DNA of 64,000 nt from Candidatus Altimarinota bacterium (GTDB taxonomy: Bacteria > Patescibacteriota > Gracilibacteria > UBA4473): contig JAHDHX010000002.1 of assembly GCA_020631075.1 (NCBI GenBank), forward strand, positions 152,936 through 216,935. Direction: 5' to 3'. Shown here piece after piece: positions 1 through 8,311 of the stretch. The notes beneath the pieces were generated by a model that worked only from the letters and a program-made list of their open reading frames with translations, was not told where the DNA came from and made no database searches. The position numbers and the translations under genes are program-made. Position 1 is the first letter of the stretch. Each line of letters begins with the position of its first letter.

Positions 1-1
1 G

Positions 2-1705
2 CAGACGGACTGGGACGCGGTGGTGGCGAAGGAGTCAGAGAGTGTGATCGTCGACACGGTGACGTATGAAGAGCGGTTTGTGAGTGAAGTCCGTGATGCG
101 GGACTGGCGGAAAAGCTGCAAGCGGCGGAAGTGGGCACGGTGCTGCCAGAGCTGATCGAGACGCAGAATGAACTGCGGTTTGAGACTGATGATGATGGGA
201 ACTCACGGATAGTGGGGACGCCCGGGCCAGTGGTGGGGCTGGTGCGACTGACTGACCGTGGGCAAGCCGAGCGCGAAGTGACCACACCCGCGGGGGCGGA
301 GGTGCGGCACATCTTGTTTGCCTACCCCGGGGCGGAGCGGGCCGCCGAAGATGTGAAATATGCGGACATAGACACGGCCCGAGCCGAAGCACAAAAGGTA
401 CTGAACCAACTGAAAGCGGACGGAACGGAGAACTTTGCGGAGTTGGCGAAGGAGTACTCAACCGAGCCAGCGGCCCAGCAGTCGGGCGGTGACCTGCGGA
501 ATGCTTCGGGTGAGTATGACGTGATCACGTCGCAGTCGCCGTATGCGCCTGACTTCATTGCGGGGATCCACGGAGCGGCGGGGACCAACGCGGAGGGACT
601 AGTGCCTGACCTCGTGGAGACGCCGTTTGGATTTCATATCATCGATGTGGTGGGGTACACCGAAGAGGTGACTGAAACCAAAATGGAGACGCAGGTGAGC
701 TATGATATGCTGACATTCCGCAGTGATGAGCTGCGGTGGAAGCCGACGGAGCTGACGGGGGCGCAGCTGGTGAAGGCTTCGGTGGCGCCAGATGAAATCG
801 GGAAGCCGTCGGTGGTGTTGCTGCTCAATGACGAGGGGGCGGACCTGTTTGCGGAGATGACGGGCCGACTGGCCGCGCGGACGTGTAGTGATGACTATGG
901 CAACACGCGTGACTGTCTGCTCGACACGCGGGTGGGGCGACAGCGTGTGACCACGGCGACGGTCAGTGAGCAGCTGATCACCCGTGAGCCGCGGATCACC
1001 AACATTCCGACGTATGACATTGCCAAGGGGTATGCGGATAGGCTGAATCTGGGGGCTATCGAGGCGCCAGTGAAACTGGTGGGGCAGATGACGATCGAGC
1101 CACAGCTGGGGGAGGCGCAACTGAGCCAGTCTGTCCGTGCGGGGATGTTTGGAATCTTGGCGACGATGATCTATATGATCCTTGCCTATGGATTGCCTGG
1201 GGTATTGGCGGCGATTGCGTTGTCGATCTATATGACTTTCTTTGCGGGGGTGCTCAAAGCGTGGGGGCCTTTCTTTGGCTCGCCGATCGTGATGACGCTG
1301 GCGGGGGTGGCAGGGCTGGCGCTGTCTATCGGGCTGGCGGTGGACGGAAACATTTTGATCTTTGAACGGATACGCGAGGAGCTGCGCCGAGGGCGGTCGG
1401 TGAAACAGTCGATCGAGCTGGGGTTCCAGCGGGCGTTGTCTGCGATTACGGACTCGAACCTGACGACGCTCTTTGTGAGTATTATTTTGTACTCGTTTGG
1501 GACTTCGTTGATCAAGGGGTTTGCGATCATGCTGATCGTGGGGACGTCCTTGTCGTGGATTACGGCGTACTTTGTCAGTCGGGTGCTGCTGCGCACGGCG
1601 TATGCGCTGGGGTTTGACAGTCCGTCGGCGTATGGCGTGAAGGGGGGCGCGGACAGTGCCAAAACTAAAAATTCTTCTGGCGGTACCATCCGCTCTCGTT
1701 CTTAA
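2..1705 (+). CDS. secD: SecD with embedded parvulin-type PPIase domain (5' partial)
   Basis: Subunit of the SecDF complex, which uses the proton gradient to help pull proteins through SecYEG. The frame is open to the window edge, so the first TM segment and true start are missing; the GTG at 20 is not a credible start. The C-terminal half (from about nt 1080) has the SecD/SecF membrane block with AVDGNILIFERIREE and five predicted TM helices. Within the extracytoplasmic part, nt 296-668 encode what reads as a parvulin (PpiC/PrsA) rotamase: VRHILF, then FAELAKEYSTEP, GGDL and FGFHIIDV in the family's order. SecD of model bacteria lacks this insertion. The SecD P1 motif (WKPTELTGAQL) resumes after it, so this is an insertion, not a replacement. 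secF follows 14 nt downstream. Confidence 0.92.
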   Translation, partial: QTDWDAVVAKESESVIVDTVTYEERFVSEVRDAGLAEKLQAAEVGTVLPELIETQNELRFETDDDGNSRIVGTPGPVVGLVRLTDRGQAEREVTTPAGAEVRHILFAYPGAERAAEDVKYADIDTARAEAQKVLNQLKADGTENFAELAKEYSTEPAAQQSGGDLRNASGEYDVITSQSPYAPDFIAGIHGAAGTNAEGLVPDLVETPFGFHIIDVVGYTEEVTETKMETQVSYDMLTFRSDELRWKPTELTGAQLVKASVAPDEIGKPSVVLLLNDEGADLFAEMTGRLAARTCSDDYGNTRDCLLDTRVGRQRVTTATVSEQLITREPRITNIPTYDIAKGYADRLNLGAIEAPVKLVGQMTIEPQLGEAQLSQSVRAGMFGILATMIYMILAYGLPGVLAAIALSIYMTFFAGVLKAWGPFFGSPIVMTLAGVAGLALSIGLAVDGNILIFERIREELRRGRSVKQSIELGFQRALSAITDSNLTTLFVSIILYSFGTSLIKGFAIMLIVGTSLSWITAYFVSRVLLRTAYALGFDSPSAYGVKGGADSAKTKNSSGGTIRSRS

Positions 1706-1719
1706 TCTTGCCCTTTGAC

Positions 1720-2619
1720 ATGAACATTACTGCACAACGACAATCATGGTTTGGACTTTCACTGGGGGTGTTGCTGGTGAGTGTGCTCTCGATTATATTT
1801 TTTCGGTTTAATCTGGGGTTGGACTTCCTCGGGGGGGCGCGCTGGGCGCTGAGCTTTGACGAGGCGACGGTGACGGCGGAACAGATGACGGACTTTTTTG
1901 CCACGCAGGGGAACCTGACCAAAGAGGCGCAGGTGCAGGCGACGAGTGAGGGGTTCCTCGTGACGGTGGAGAGTCTGCCTGATGCTGAGATTACGACGCT
2001 GAAAGAAAACTTGCGGACGAGTCTGGGGGAATACACTGAGTCGGCGTACCAAAATGTGGACGCGGCGATCGGCCAGCGGTTTCAGTATAAATCACTGACG
2101 GCGATCGCGATGGCGCTGGTGGTAATAGTCGCCTTTGTGGCGTGGGCGTTTCGGTCTATCCCTGAGTCGATCAATCCGCTCCGTTTTGGGGGGGTGGCGA
2201 TCATTGCGCTGGCGCATGATGTTCTGATCATTATGGGGGTGTTTGCGATCTTGGGGTATTTCTTTGACGTGGAGCTGGGGTTAACCTTCATTACAGCGTT
2301 GCTGGCGACGCTGGGATTCTCGGTCAATGATACGATTGTGATCCTTGATCGGGTGCGGGAGAACATCCACACGCAGAAGGCGAGTGAGACCTTTGAAGAC
2401 ACGATCGAGAAATCTGTCCAGCAGACGCTGCGACGGTCGATCAACACGTCGATCTCGACGCTGCTCCCCTTGTTTGCGCTTTTGATCTTCGGGGCGCCGA
2501 GTATTTTTTACTTCGTGCTGGCGCTGATCATCGGGATTGCGGTGGGGACGTATTCGTCGATCTTCCTGGCGGCGCCGTTGCTGGTGAGCTGGAAGGACTG
2601 GGCGGATGCGCGGGCGTAA
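1720..2619 (+). CDS. secF: Protein translocase subunit SecF
   Basis: Partner of SecD in proton-driven protein export. It has an N-terminal TM segment (about residues 10-28) followed by LGLDFLGGARW, the family's D-x-x-GG region, a periplasmic domain, and five C-terminal TM helices with FSVNDTIVILDRVREN, the SecF counterpart of the SecD motif. About 299 aa, normal for the family. I chose the ATG at 1720; an in-frame TTG at 1708 would add four residues. There is no purine-rich ribosome binding site; the leader reads cttaatcttgccctttgac. It directly follows secD and is presumably co-transcribed with it. Confidence 0.95.
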   Translation: MNITAQRQSWFGLSLGVLLVSVLSIIFFRFNLGLDFLGGARWALSFDEATVTAEQMTDFFATQGNLTKEAQVQATSEGFLVTVESLPDAEITTLKENLRTSLGEYTESAYQNVDAAIGQRFQYKSLTAIAMALVVIVAFVAWAFRSIPESINPLRFGGVAIIALAHDVLIIMGVFAILGYFFDVELGLTFITALLATLGFSVNDTIVILDRVRENIHTQKASETFEDTIEKSVQQTLRRSINTSISTLLPLFALLIFGAPSIFYFVLALIIGIAVGTYSSIFLAAPLLVSWKDWADARA

Positions 2620-2631
2620 ATCGTATTGATT

Positions 2632-3303
2632 ATGACAGCTGAGGTGCGATTGCCTGCAACCTGGAAAGCGGCGCTGGCGGAAGAATTTGCCGCGCCGTAT
2701 ATGCTGGAGTTGCGAAAGTTCCTCGTGGAGGAAATGGCGTCTGGGCGGGGGATCTGCCCTGCGCCTGACCAGATATTTCGTGCGCTGTGGTTGACGGAGC
2801 TGCCCGATGTGCGGGTGGTGATCTTGGGCCAAGACCCTTACCACGGGGAGGGACAGGCACATGGGTTGAGTTTTAGCGTGCGGGAGGGGGTGAAGCTGCC
2901 GCCGTCGCTGCGGAATATATATGCGGAGCGAGAGACCGACGTGGGGGTGGCCCCCTCCGCCAGTGGGGACCTGACGGGGTGGGCGAAGCAGGGGGTGTTG
3001 TTGCTCAACGCTGTGCTGACGGTGGAACCGAGCCGAGCGGGGTCACACGCGGGGCGGGGGTGGGAGCGGCTGACTGACGCGATAGTGGCGGCGGTGAGTG
3101 GGGGGCGGGAGTCGGTGGTGTTTGTCCTGTGGGGGAAGTATGCGCAGCGGAAGGGGGCGAAGATAGACCGTGAACGGCACTGTGTGCTGACGGCGCCCCA
3201 CCCGTCGCCGTTGTCGGCGCACCGAGGGTTTTTTGGGTCGCGGCCCTTTAGCCAGGCCAATGCGTGGCTGCGAACACACGGACGAGGGGAGATAATGTGG
3301 TGA
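2632..3303 (+). CDS. ung: Uracil-DNA glycosylase, family 1
   Basis: Removes uracil from DNA in base excision repair. Diagnostic motifs are GQDPYHG (catalytic Asp and water-activating loop, about residue 67), LLLNAVLTVEP, VFVLWGKYAQ and the Leu-loop HPSPLSAHRGFFG near the end, in the order expected for UNG. About 223 aa, a typical length. The ATG at 2632 is preferred to the TTG at 2626. It follows secF by 12 nt, so it probably belongs to the same transcript. The stop is TGA right after ...EIMW, where the family normally ends, which argues that TGA is not reassigned here. Confidence 0.95.
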   Translation: MTAEVRLPATWKAALAEEFAAPYMLELRKFLVEEMASGRGICPAPDQIFRALWLTELPDVRVVILGQDPYHGEGQAHGLSFSVREGVKLPPSLRNIYAERETDVGVAPSASGDLTGWAKQGVLLLNAVLTVEPSRAGSHAGRGWERLTDAIVAAVSGGRESVVFVLWGKYAQRKGAKIDRERHCVLTAPHPSPLSAHRGFFGSRPFSQANAWLRTHGRGEIMW

Positions 3304-3328
3304 GGGGGTAGAAAACTGTGGTGGGGTG

Positions 3329-3337
3329 TGGTAAAAT
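3329..3337 (+). promoter_or_regulatory. Extended -10 promoter (TGGTAAAAT)
   Basis: TG-G-TAAAAT is an extended -10 element with no clear -35. The expected start of transcription, about 7 nt downstream, coincides with the ATG at 3344, so the mRNA would be leaderless. The same spacing recurs at several other genes in this window. Confidence 0.5.
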
Positions 3338-3343
3338 AGAGTG

Positions 3344-3496
3344 ATGAGTGCCTCCCCTCCCCTGCCCCCAGCGCGGTCAGAACGACACCGAAATCTGCTG
3401 ATGTTGCGCAGTCTGGTGTGGGGGGCGCTGCGGCGGGCGGAGGCGGTGATGGACTCGGCGCCAGTGGGGGGAGCTGCTCAACCCGCGGGAAGATGA
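3344..3496 (+). CDS. Short leader ORF, 50 aa, coupled to the next gene
   Basis: An ATG placed exactly at the predicted transcription start opens a 50-codon frame beginning MSASPPLPPARSERHRN. It ends in TGA inside ATGA, so its stop overlaps the start codon of the glucosaminidase gene at 3493. The product is basic in its first half and matches no family I know. The position at a leaderless start and the 4-nt overlap suggest a real translated ORF that may act mainly to couple translation to the downstream gene, but short GC-rich frames can be fortuitous. Confidence 0.45.
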   Translation: MSASPPLPPARSERHRNLLMLRSLVWGALRRAEAVMDSAPVGGAAQPAGR

Positions 3497-5445
3497 GCTT
3501 TGAAAAGAAGGCACAGGCGCACATTGAAGCCCATGCTGATGGGCTGGACGCGGAGCAGCTGGCTCTGCTGCAACAGGAGAGAGCGGAGTTGCTGAACCTG
3601 ATGCAAGATGTGCTGGGGGAAGACGAGGCGGCTGAAACTGCGGAGGGGGAGCCTGACTTGGCGAAGCTGAAGGCGCGCTGGGAGGAGATGAAGGAGAAAC
3701 CTAAAAAGCGAAAGCGGGTGAATGCTGCGGTTGCTGCTTATTTTAAAGAAAATAGTAAGCAGGACATGCTTGGAAGTGAATTACTTTCTCTTCCAGAATT
3801 TGAAGAGAATGCTATGGATTTTGCCCTTGGGTTGGCGGAATTTTTTCATAAGTTTGACCTAGAGAACTCTGAAGATCAGGCGAAACTGGAAGCGGTGGAG
3901 GCAAAGGTCGATGAGATGACGTTTACCCTTACCTCTAATCTGACGGACTCGGAAGAGCTGCGTAATGCGCCTGGGTTGAAGGATATGATAGCGAACCTGA
4001 AGGGGGACGAGGCGGAACTGAATGCGCTGGGGGGGCAGTTTTATACGTTGTTGCTGCTGATACGGGAAGTTACGGGGAATTCGTTTGGGTTTGCGCTGTT
4101 TGACGCTGTTTTTGACTATGAAGGGAAGGCGGACAGTGCGGAGTATTATGCGGCGGTGGCGCTGGCTGATGAGTTGCCGCTGGACACGACCGAAAAGTGG
4201 GCCGAGTATGCGGAGACGGACTGGGAGGCGGAACTGGCGACGCTGTTGCGGTACCAGAAAGATTTTGCGTCCTATGGTGAGGTGGACACCTATGTGCCAG
4301 CGACGTGGGAGGGGGTCACGGACTTTGCGTCGCTGGTGGATGATGTAGCGCAGGCGATCGAGAAGGTGAGTTTTGAGGTGTCGTTGGGGTACGCGGCGAT
4401 GGAGACGCCAGAGCGGGAGGCGTATGTGGCGGAGCGACTGGCGAAGCCTGGGTACCAAAAGCTGGAGCAGGTGGCACTGGCGCAGCAGATGGAGGTCGAC
4501 CTGTCGGACACGAGTAAGGAGCCGATAGACTGGGAACGAGAGTATGAAACTTTGCGGCGGATAGCCCAAGATGAGGCGGGGACGGATGCGGGAGTGGGGG
4601 CGGAAGAATTAGTGGTGTACTATGACCTGTTGCGGGTGATGGTCAACGGTGGGGGGACGGCGGAGCTGACAGCGTGGAAAGAGCGGTATGATGGGGTGGT
4701 GCCCAGCAACATAGACTTCGGGGGGTTGATGGTGCATGAGGTGGTGGAAGCGGGGGATGAAAAGAAAGATGGGGAACAAGAAAAGAAAGCGCAGTCGGTG
4801 GGGATGCAGAGTGATGGGGGGCAGAAGGACGTGGTGGGGGGGAAGAAAAAGAACATTGTGACGGAAAAACGTAAAGCTAGTGATGTGAAACAGGTAGATA
4901 AAAAATCTAAGTATTCAGATAAATTAGATCTAAATAGAACCTTATCTATCTCTGAGCCGATAAAATCACAATTTATTCAAAAGGCTTTTCCGTCTGTCAT
5001 GAAGATTTTGAAAGACAATTCAATTACTATTCCGCCAGAAGTAGTTATTGGTCAGCTTATGATTGAGTCGGGATATGGCTCTAGTAAAAGTAAGTCTTAT
5101 TTTGGAATTAAAAAATGGAAAGGTTCACAGGCAGAAATTAGGGCGTTTGATTCTCAAGAAGAGGGAGCGAATGGAAATATGTATAGTGAGAAGTCAAACT
5201 TTGAAGTCTACCTTTCCTTAGAGGAGGGTGTGATGGCTTATGCTAGATTTATTAAGGGTAATCCTCGATATAAAAATGCGATGGCCCAGTCATCTTCTCC
5301 GCTCAGGTATTTGCAGGAAATTGCTAAAGCTGGTTATGCAACTGATTCGCGCTATGTGCAAAAATGTATCACTGCGTATAATACAGCTTTGAATGAATAC
5401 AAAGAAAATGGTGGTGATGATTCGGAATGGCGTAGCTTCTCATGA
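3493..5445 (+). CDS. Glucosaminidase-domain protein with long acidic N-terminus
   Basis: About 650 aa. The C-terminal ~170 residues (from about nt 4920) match the mannosyl-glycoprotein endo-beta-N-acetylglucosaminidase/FlgJ fold, which cuts cell-wall glycan: VVIGQLMIESGYGSS with the catalytic Glu, YFGIKKWKG, FEVYLSLEEGVMAYARF and AGYATDSRYVQK. The first ~450 residues are acidic and helical with no recognised domain, then a lysine-rich linker. No signal peptide is visible, so export is unclear. Base composition changes sharply: nt 4860-5445 are AT-rich while most of the upstream part is GC-rich, which suggests the catalytic module was acquired separately. I start at the ATG at 3493 (MSFEKKAQ); an in-frame GTG at 3418 would add a Gly-rich stretch unlikely to be real. 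Confidence 0.8.
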   Translation: MSFEKKAQAHIEAHADGLDAEQLALLQQERAELLNLMQDVLGEDEAAETAEGEPDLAKLKARWEEMKEKPKKRKRVNAAVAAYFKENSKQDMLGSELLSLPEFEENAMDFALGLAEFFHKFDLENSEDQAKLEAVEAKVDEMTFTLTSNLTDSEELRNAPGLKDMIANLKGDEAELNALGGQFYTLLLLIREVTGNSFGFALFDAVFDYEGKADSAEYYAAVALADELPLDTTEKWAEYAETDWEAELATLLRYQKDFASYGEVDTYVPATWEGVTDFASLVDDVAQAIEKVSFEVSLGYAAMETPEREAYVAERLAKPGYQKLEQVALAQQMEVDLSDTSKEPIDWEREYETLRRIAQDEAGTDAGVGAEELVVYYDLLRVMVNGGGTAELTAWKERYDGVVPSNIDFGGLMVHEVVEAGDEKKDGEQEKKAQSVGMQSDGGQKDVVGGKKKNIVTEKRKASDVKQVDKKSKYSDKLDLNRTLSISEPIKSQFIQKAFPSVMKILKDNSITIPPEVVIGQLMIESGYGSSKSKSYFGIKKWKGSQAEIRAFDSQEEGANGNMYSEKSNFEVYLSLEEGVMAYARFIKGNPRYKNAMAQSSSPLRYLQEIAKAGYATDSRYVQKCITAYNTALNEYKENGGDDSEWRSFS

Positions 5446-5501
5446 TTTGTATAAATAAAATAATAAAACCCTCTTGATGGAGTGAATTTCTACTTTTTCC
5501 C

Positions 5502-5531
5502 TTGCCAAAGCCAAAAAGTACACGCTACAGT
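5502..5531 (+). promoter_or_regulatory. Sigma70-type promoter of the HU gene
   Basis: TTGCCA at 5502-5507 and TACAGT at 5526-5531 are separated by 18 bp. The leader to the ATG at 5566 is about 28 nt and strongly pyrimidine-rich (ttcttactcctttcctcca), with no Shine-Dalgarno sequence. Confidence 0.5.
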
Positions 5532-5565
5532 CTGGGTAGTATTATTTTCTTACTCCTTTCCTCCA

Positions 5566-5847
5566 ATGGCTATGACCAAAGGTGACCTCGTCGACGCTAT
5601 CGCTAAACACACTGGCGCGACCAAAAAAATGGCAGGTGACTGCCTCGAAGCTCTGATCAACGTGATCACCAAAGAGCTTAAATCAGGTGGTCAAGTGACT
5701 ATTACTGGTTTCGGGACATTCAAGGTGTCACAACGGGCGGCACGAACTGGTGTTAACCCACAAAACCCAAGCCAGAAAATCCAAATCCCAGCGATGACGG
5801 TGCCAACCTTCAAAGCGGGTAAAAACCTCAAAGAAGCTGTACGCTAG
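5566..5847 (+). CDS. hup: HU-family DNA-binding protein
   Basis: Nucleoid protein that bends DNA as a dimer. The 93-aa product begins MAMTKGDLVDAIAKHTG and carries the HU signature VTITGFGTFKVSQRAARTG followed by the beta-arm segment NPQNPSQKIQIPA and the terminal FKAGKNLKEAV. Start chosen at the ATG at 5566, giving the usual ~90-aa length; the upstream in-frame extension to 5482 covers the promoter and is not protein-like. Monocistronic, with its own promoter and terminator. Codon use is C-rich and regular, as expected of a highly expressed gene. Confidence 0.95.
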   Translation: MAMTKGDLVDAIAKHTGATKKMAGDCLEALINVITKELKSGGQVTITGFGTFKVSQRAARTGVNPQNPSQKIQIPAMTVPTFKAGKNLKEAVR

Positions 5848-5902
5848 AGGAGGAACGTAGTGTGAGCCGAGGGAGGGGGGATCGGTTGACCGACTAGAAA
5901 AA

Positions 5903-5930
5903 CCTCAGAGATGATTCTCTGGGGTTTTTT
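5903..5930 (+). terminator. Rho-independent terminator after HU
   Basis: CCTCAGAG (5903-5910) pairs with CTCTGGGG (5917-5924) around a 6-nt loop, with one T:G pair, followed by a run of six T. It lies about 55 nt after the HU stop codon. Confidence 0.8.
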
Positions 5931-5967
5931 GTTTGGGGATTTGCTGGTCAGTGGGGGGGCGGCGGGG

Positions 5968-5973
5968 CATAAT
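5968..5973 (+). promoter_or_regulatory. -10 element of ruvB
   Basis: CATAAT ends 9 nt before the ATG at 5983, so the transcript would have a leader of only 2-3 nt. No good -35 is seen at 17 bp. Tentative. Confidence 0.4.
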
Positions 5974-5982
5974 CACGCCACT

Positions 5983-7071
5983 ATGGTGATAGATGCTGTT
6001 GGGTCCGATGAGGGGGGAGAGGCTTTGCCCTCCTCTGTGGTGGGGAATGCTGACCTGCTGTCTGCGGGGGGGGCGGGGCGTAATGATGACTATGAGCGGG
6101 CGCTGCGGCCTGAGAATTTTGATCAGTATGTGGGGCAAGAAGAGGTGAAGGCGAATTTGAAGGTGTTTACCTCGGCCGCGAAGGGGCGGGGGGAGACGCT
6201 GGATCATACGCTGTTTTATGGGCCGCCTGGGCTGGGGAAGACGACGCTGGCACTGATATGCGCGGCGGCGATGGGGGCGCAGATGCGCCAGACGGCTGGG
6301 CCCGCGCTGGAGAAACCTGCGGATCTGGCGTCGATCTTGACCAATCTGCAGGCGGGGGATGTGCTGTTTGTTGATGAAATACACCGTTTGCGTTTGCCGG
6401 TGGAAGAGGTGCTGTACACGGCGATGGAGGACTTTGCGATTGATATCATCGTCGGGAAGGGGCCGACCGCGCGGACGATGCGCATAGAGGTGCCGCCCTT
6501 TACGCTCATTGGGGCGACGACGAAGGCTAGTTTGCTCTCGGGGCCTTTGCGGGACCGCTTCGGGCACATAGAGAAGCTGCGGTACTATTCGGTAGAAGAG
6601 CTGGGGCGGATCGTCACCCGATCGGCGGGGTTGCTGGGGGTGGAGATAGACCCAACGGCCGCCCAGACGCTGGCCGAAAATGCCCGACGGACGCCGCGAA
6701 TCGCCAACCGACTGCTGCGACGGCTGCGGGATTTTGCGCAGATAGAGGGGATGGGGCGGATCACGCATAACTTAGCCGTGTCGGCGCTGCAGCGGCTGGG
6801 GGTGAGTGATGGGGGGCTGGACTATGGGGATCGGGAGTATTTGTCCTGCCTGTGTGATAAATTTAGCGGGGGGCCAGTGGGGATCAGCACACTGGCGGCG
6901 GCGACGGGTGAAGACCGGGCGACGCTAGAGGACATGATTGAGCCGTTTTTGATCCGTCAGGGGTTTCTGACCCGTACGCCCAGAGGTCGCCAAGCGACAC
7001 CGCGGGCGATGGAGCTGATGGGGGTGAAAATAGTTGGGGCGGAGAGCCAAGAGCAGAGGCGGTTGCTGTGA
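5983..7071 (+). CDS. ruvB: Holliday junction branch migration ATPase RuvB
   Basis: Hexameric AAA+ motor that drives branch migration with RuvA. Visible in order: RPENFDQYVGQEEVKANL, Walker A GPPGLGKTT (about residue 80), Walker B LFVDEIHRL (about 127), the beta-hairpin and sensor 1 region (FTLIGATTKASLLSGPLRDRFG), the arginine-finger segment, and the winged-helix domain ending EPFLIRQGFLTRTPRGR. About 362 aa, slightly long because of a ~35-residue variable N-terminus. I start at the ATG at 5983; the ATG at 5911 lies inside the HU terminator hairpin. Ends in TGA. Confidence 0.96.
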   Translation: MVIDAVGSDEGGEALPSSVVGNADLLSAGGAGRNDDYERALRPENFDQYVGQEEVKANLKVFTSAAKGRGETLDHTLFYGPPGLGKTTLALICAAAMGAQMRQTAGPALEKPADLASILTNLQAGDVLFVDEIHRLRLPVEEVLYTAMEDFAIDIIVGKGPTARTMRIEVPPFTLIGATTKASLLSGPLRDRFGHIEKLRYYSVEELGRIVTRSAGLLGVEIDPTAAQTLAENARRTPRIANRLLRRLRDFAQIEGMGRITHNLAVSALQRLGVSDGGLDYGDREYLSCLCDKFSGGPVGISTLAAATGEDRATLEDMIEPFLIRQGFLTRTPRGRQATPRAMELMGVKIVGAESQEQRRLL

Positions 7072-7102
7072 AAAAAAACACCCTGTGGAGAGATGACAGG
7101 GT
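7071..7102 (-). terminator. Rho-independent terminator for the hpf transcript
   Basis: Read on the - strand, CACCCTGT (7095-7102 complement) pairs with ACAGGGTG and is followed by eight T. On the + strand no T-run follows the stem, so it serves the leftward genes. It abuts the ruvB stop codon. Confidence 0.8.
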
Positions 7103-7154
7103 GCGATGGTTTGAAAATGTGAGGTGTGACCTTGGGTGATCTAGACGTTTTGAT

Positions 7155-7475
7155 CTAGTGACTCATGTGTTTGTCGTGGAAGGTTTTGATCTGGGATTTG
7201 AGTTTGTCGTGGAGGAGGTCGGCGCATTTTTTAATAGTGTCGGTGGAGACTTCGGCGTGGAAGTTGCCGTGGTGCGCGCAGGTGATGTGGCTTTTGGCTT
7301 CGAAGCGGTCGCCCGCGTGGTGTTTGTTTTTATCAAGGGTGACGTCGCACTTGACGGCGTCGGGGTCACCGCCCATGGAGCCGAGGATGACGCTGAGGTG
7401 GCGGAGTTTGTCTTCGAAGTAGGCTTGGTCTTCGGGGAAGAAGGTGACGTGGTGGGTTTTGAACTGGAACTGCAT
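7155..7475 (-). CDS. hpf: Ribosome hibernation-promoting factor, short form
   Basis: 106-aa HPF/YfiA-family protein, which binds the 30S subunit in the decoding/mRNA channel and shuts down translation in resting cells. The fold's beta-alpha-beta pattern is recognisable: QFKTHHVTFFPEDQAYFEDKLRHLSVIL, KCDVTLDKNKHHAGDRFEAKSHITC and the final helix KKCADLLHDKLKSQIKTFHDK. It lacks the C-terminal dimerisation domain of long HPF, so it resembles the short type. It is last in a leftward run with a Wzz-like gene and purF and is followed by a terminator. The leader is pyrimidine-rich with no Shine-Dalgarno sequence. Confidence 0.85.
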   Translation of the reverse strand: MQFQFKTHHVTFFPEDQAYFEDKLRHLSVILGSMGGDPDAVKCDVTLDKNKHHAGDRFEAKSHITCAHHGNFHAEVSTDTIKKCADLLHDKLKSQIKTFHDKHMSH

Positions 7476-7495
7476 AGTAAAAGGAGGGTGAAAAA

Positions 7496-8299
7496 TTAAT
7501 CAACGAGGATGAGAGCCGAAGGGGGCGCCAGTAAGAGGGCGTTTTGGAGTTCGGAAACGGTGGTCTGGCCCAAAGTGACGGGCAGCGGCGCGGGCGTGCC
7601 CGCGGGGTGCTGGGCGGCCCACTGGGCGGTGACGTGGTCGATAGTGCTGGGGCTGGCGGTCAAGACAGGAGTGTTGCCTGCGAGGGCTCTGACCTGGGCG
7701 GCGTAGGACAGCGTGCCGCGGATGGACTCACGCACGTAGAGGCAAAAGACACTCAAGCCCGCGGCCAGTAGCAAGAGCCCGAGCACGAGGTAACCGATGG
7801 GGATTTCCGTGACTTCGCTGAAGCGGCCGACGGTGCTGAGCTGGAACTGGGCGGCGGACTGGGTGGTGATGGTGGTAAAGTCCGCAGTGATCTGGTCGTG
7901 GACGGCGCTGGCGATGGTGGGGCTCTGTGACTGGAGCGACAGGGGGAGGCTCAGGGTGACGAAGAGGTTGGCGCGGTTTTGTTTGCGGGCGGTGATCTTG
8001 CGTTTGAAGTTTGGGATCTGGATGCCGCTGCGGTCCATCACGCGCTGGCGGAAGGCGGGGTCTTGGACCCAGCCGCTGATCATCTCGGCGGCTCTTTCGG
8101 CGCCCTCCATGGCGTAGAAGTGGTTGCTGGCTTCGGTGCCTTGGGTGGGGATGACGCTGTAGTAGAGGGTGGTTTTTTCACTCTGGGGCATGAGAGCGAG
8201 AAGCCCGAGGAGGATGACGGCCCAGACACAAAACAGCCCGAGGCCCAGCCGCCACTGGCGCCGAAGGGGGGAGAGTAAATCGCTGAGGGTGAAGTACAT
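7496..8299 (-). CDS. Wzz/YveK-like polysaccharide co-polymerase
   Basis: 267 aa with two membrane helices, at about residues 18-36 and 167-188, flanking an extracytoplasmic loop of about 130 residues. This is the layout of chain-length determinant proteins (Wzz/Wzc N-terminal, YveK/CapA) that set polymer length in surface polysaccharide export. The short cytoplasmic tail after TM2 (YVRESIRGTLSYAAQVRALAGNTPVL) resembles the segment preceding the kinase in that family, but no Walker motifs follow. The assignment rests on topology and this tail, so the family is likely but not certain. It lies 20 nt from hpf and 12 nt from purF, in the same direction. Confidence 0.6.
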   Translation of the reverse strand: MYFTLSDLLSPLRRQWRLGLGLFCVWAVILLGLLALMPQSEKTTLYYSVIPTQGTEASNHFYAMEGAERAAEMISGWVQDPAFRQRVMDRSGIQIPNFKRKITARKQNRANLFVTLSLPLSLQSQSPTIASAVHDQITADFTTITTQSAAQFQLSTVGRFSEVTEIPIGYLVLGLLLLAAGLSVFCLYVRESIRGTLSYAAQVRALAGNTPVLTASPSTIDHVTAQWAAQHPAGTPAPLPVTLGQTTVSELQNALLLAPPSALILVD

Positions 8300-8311
8300 A
8301 AATGGGGGGAC

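Noticed and set aside
5911..5982. Upstream ATG for ruvB at 5911
   Set aside because: It lies within the HU terminator hairpin and upstream of the predicted -10; the added residues are not RuvB-like.
3301..7071. UGA recoded as glycine, as in Gracilibacteria
   Set aside because: ung, the glucosaminidase gene, ruvB, the SOUL gene and fmt all end in TGA where the families normally stop, in some cases followed by terminators or overlapping starts.
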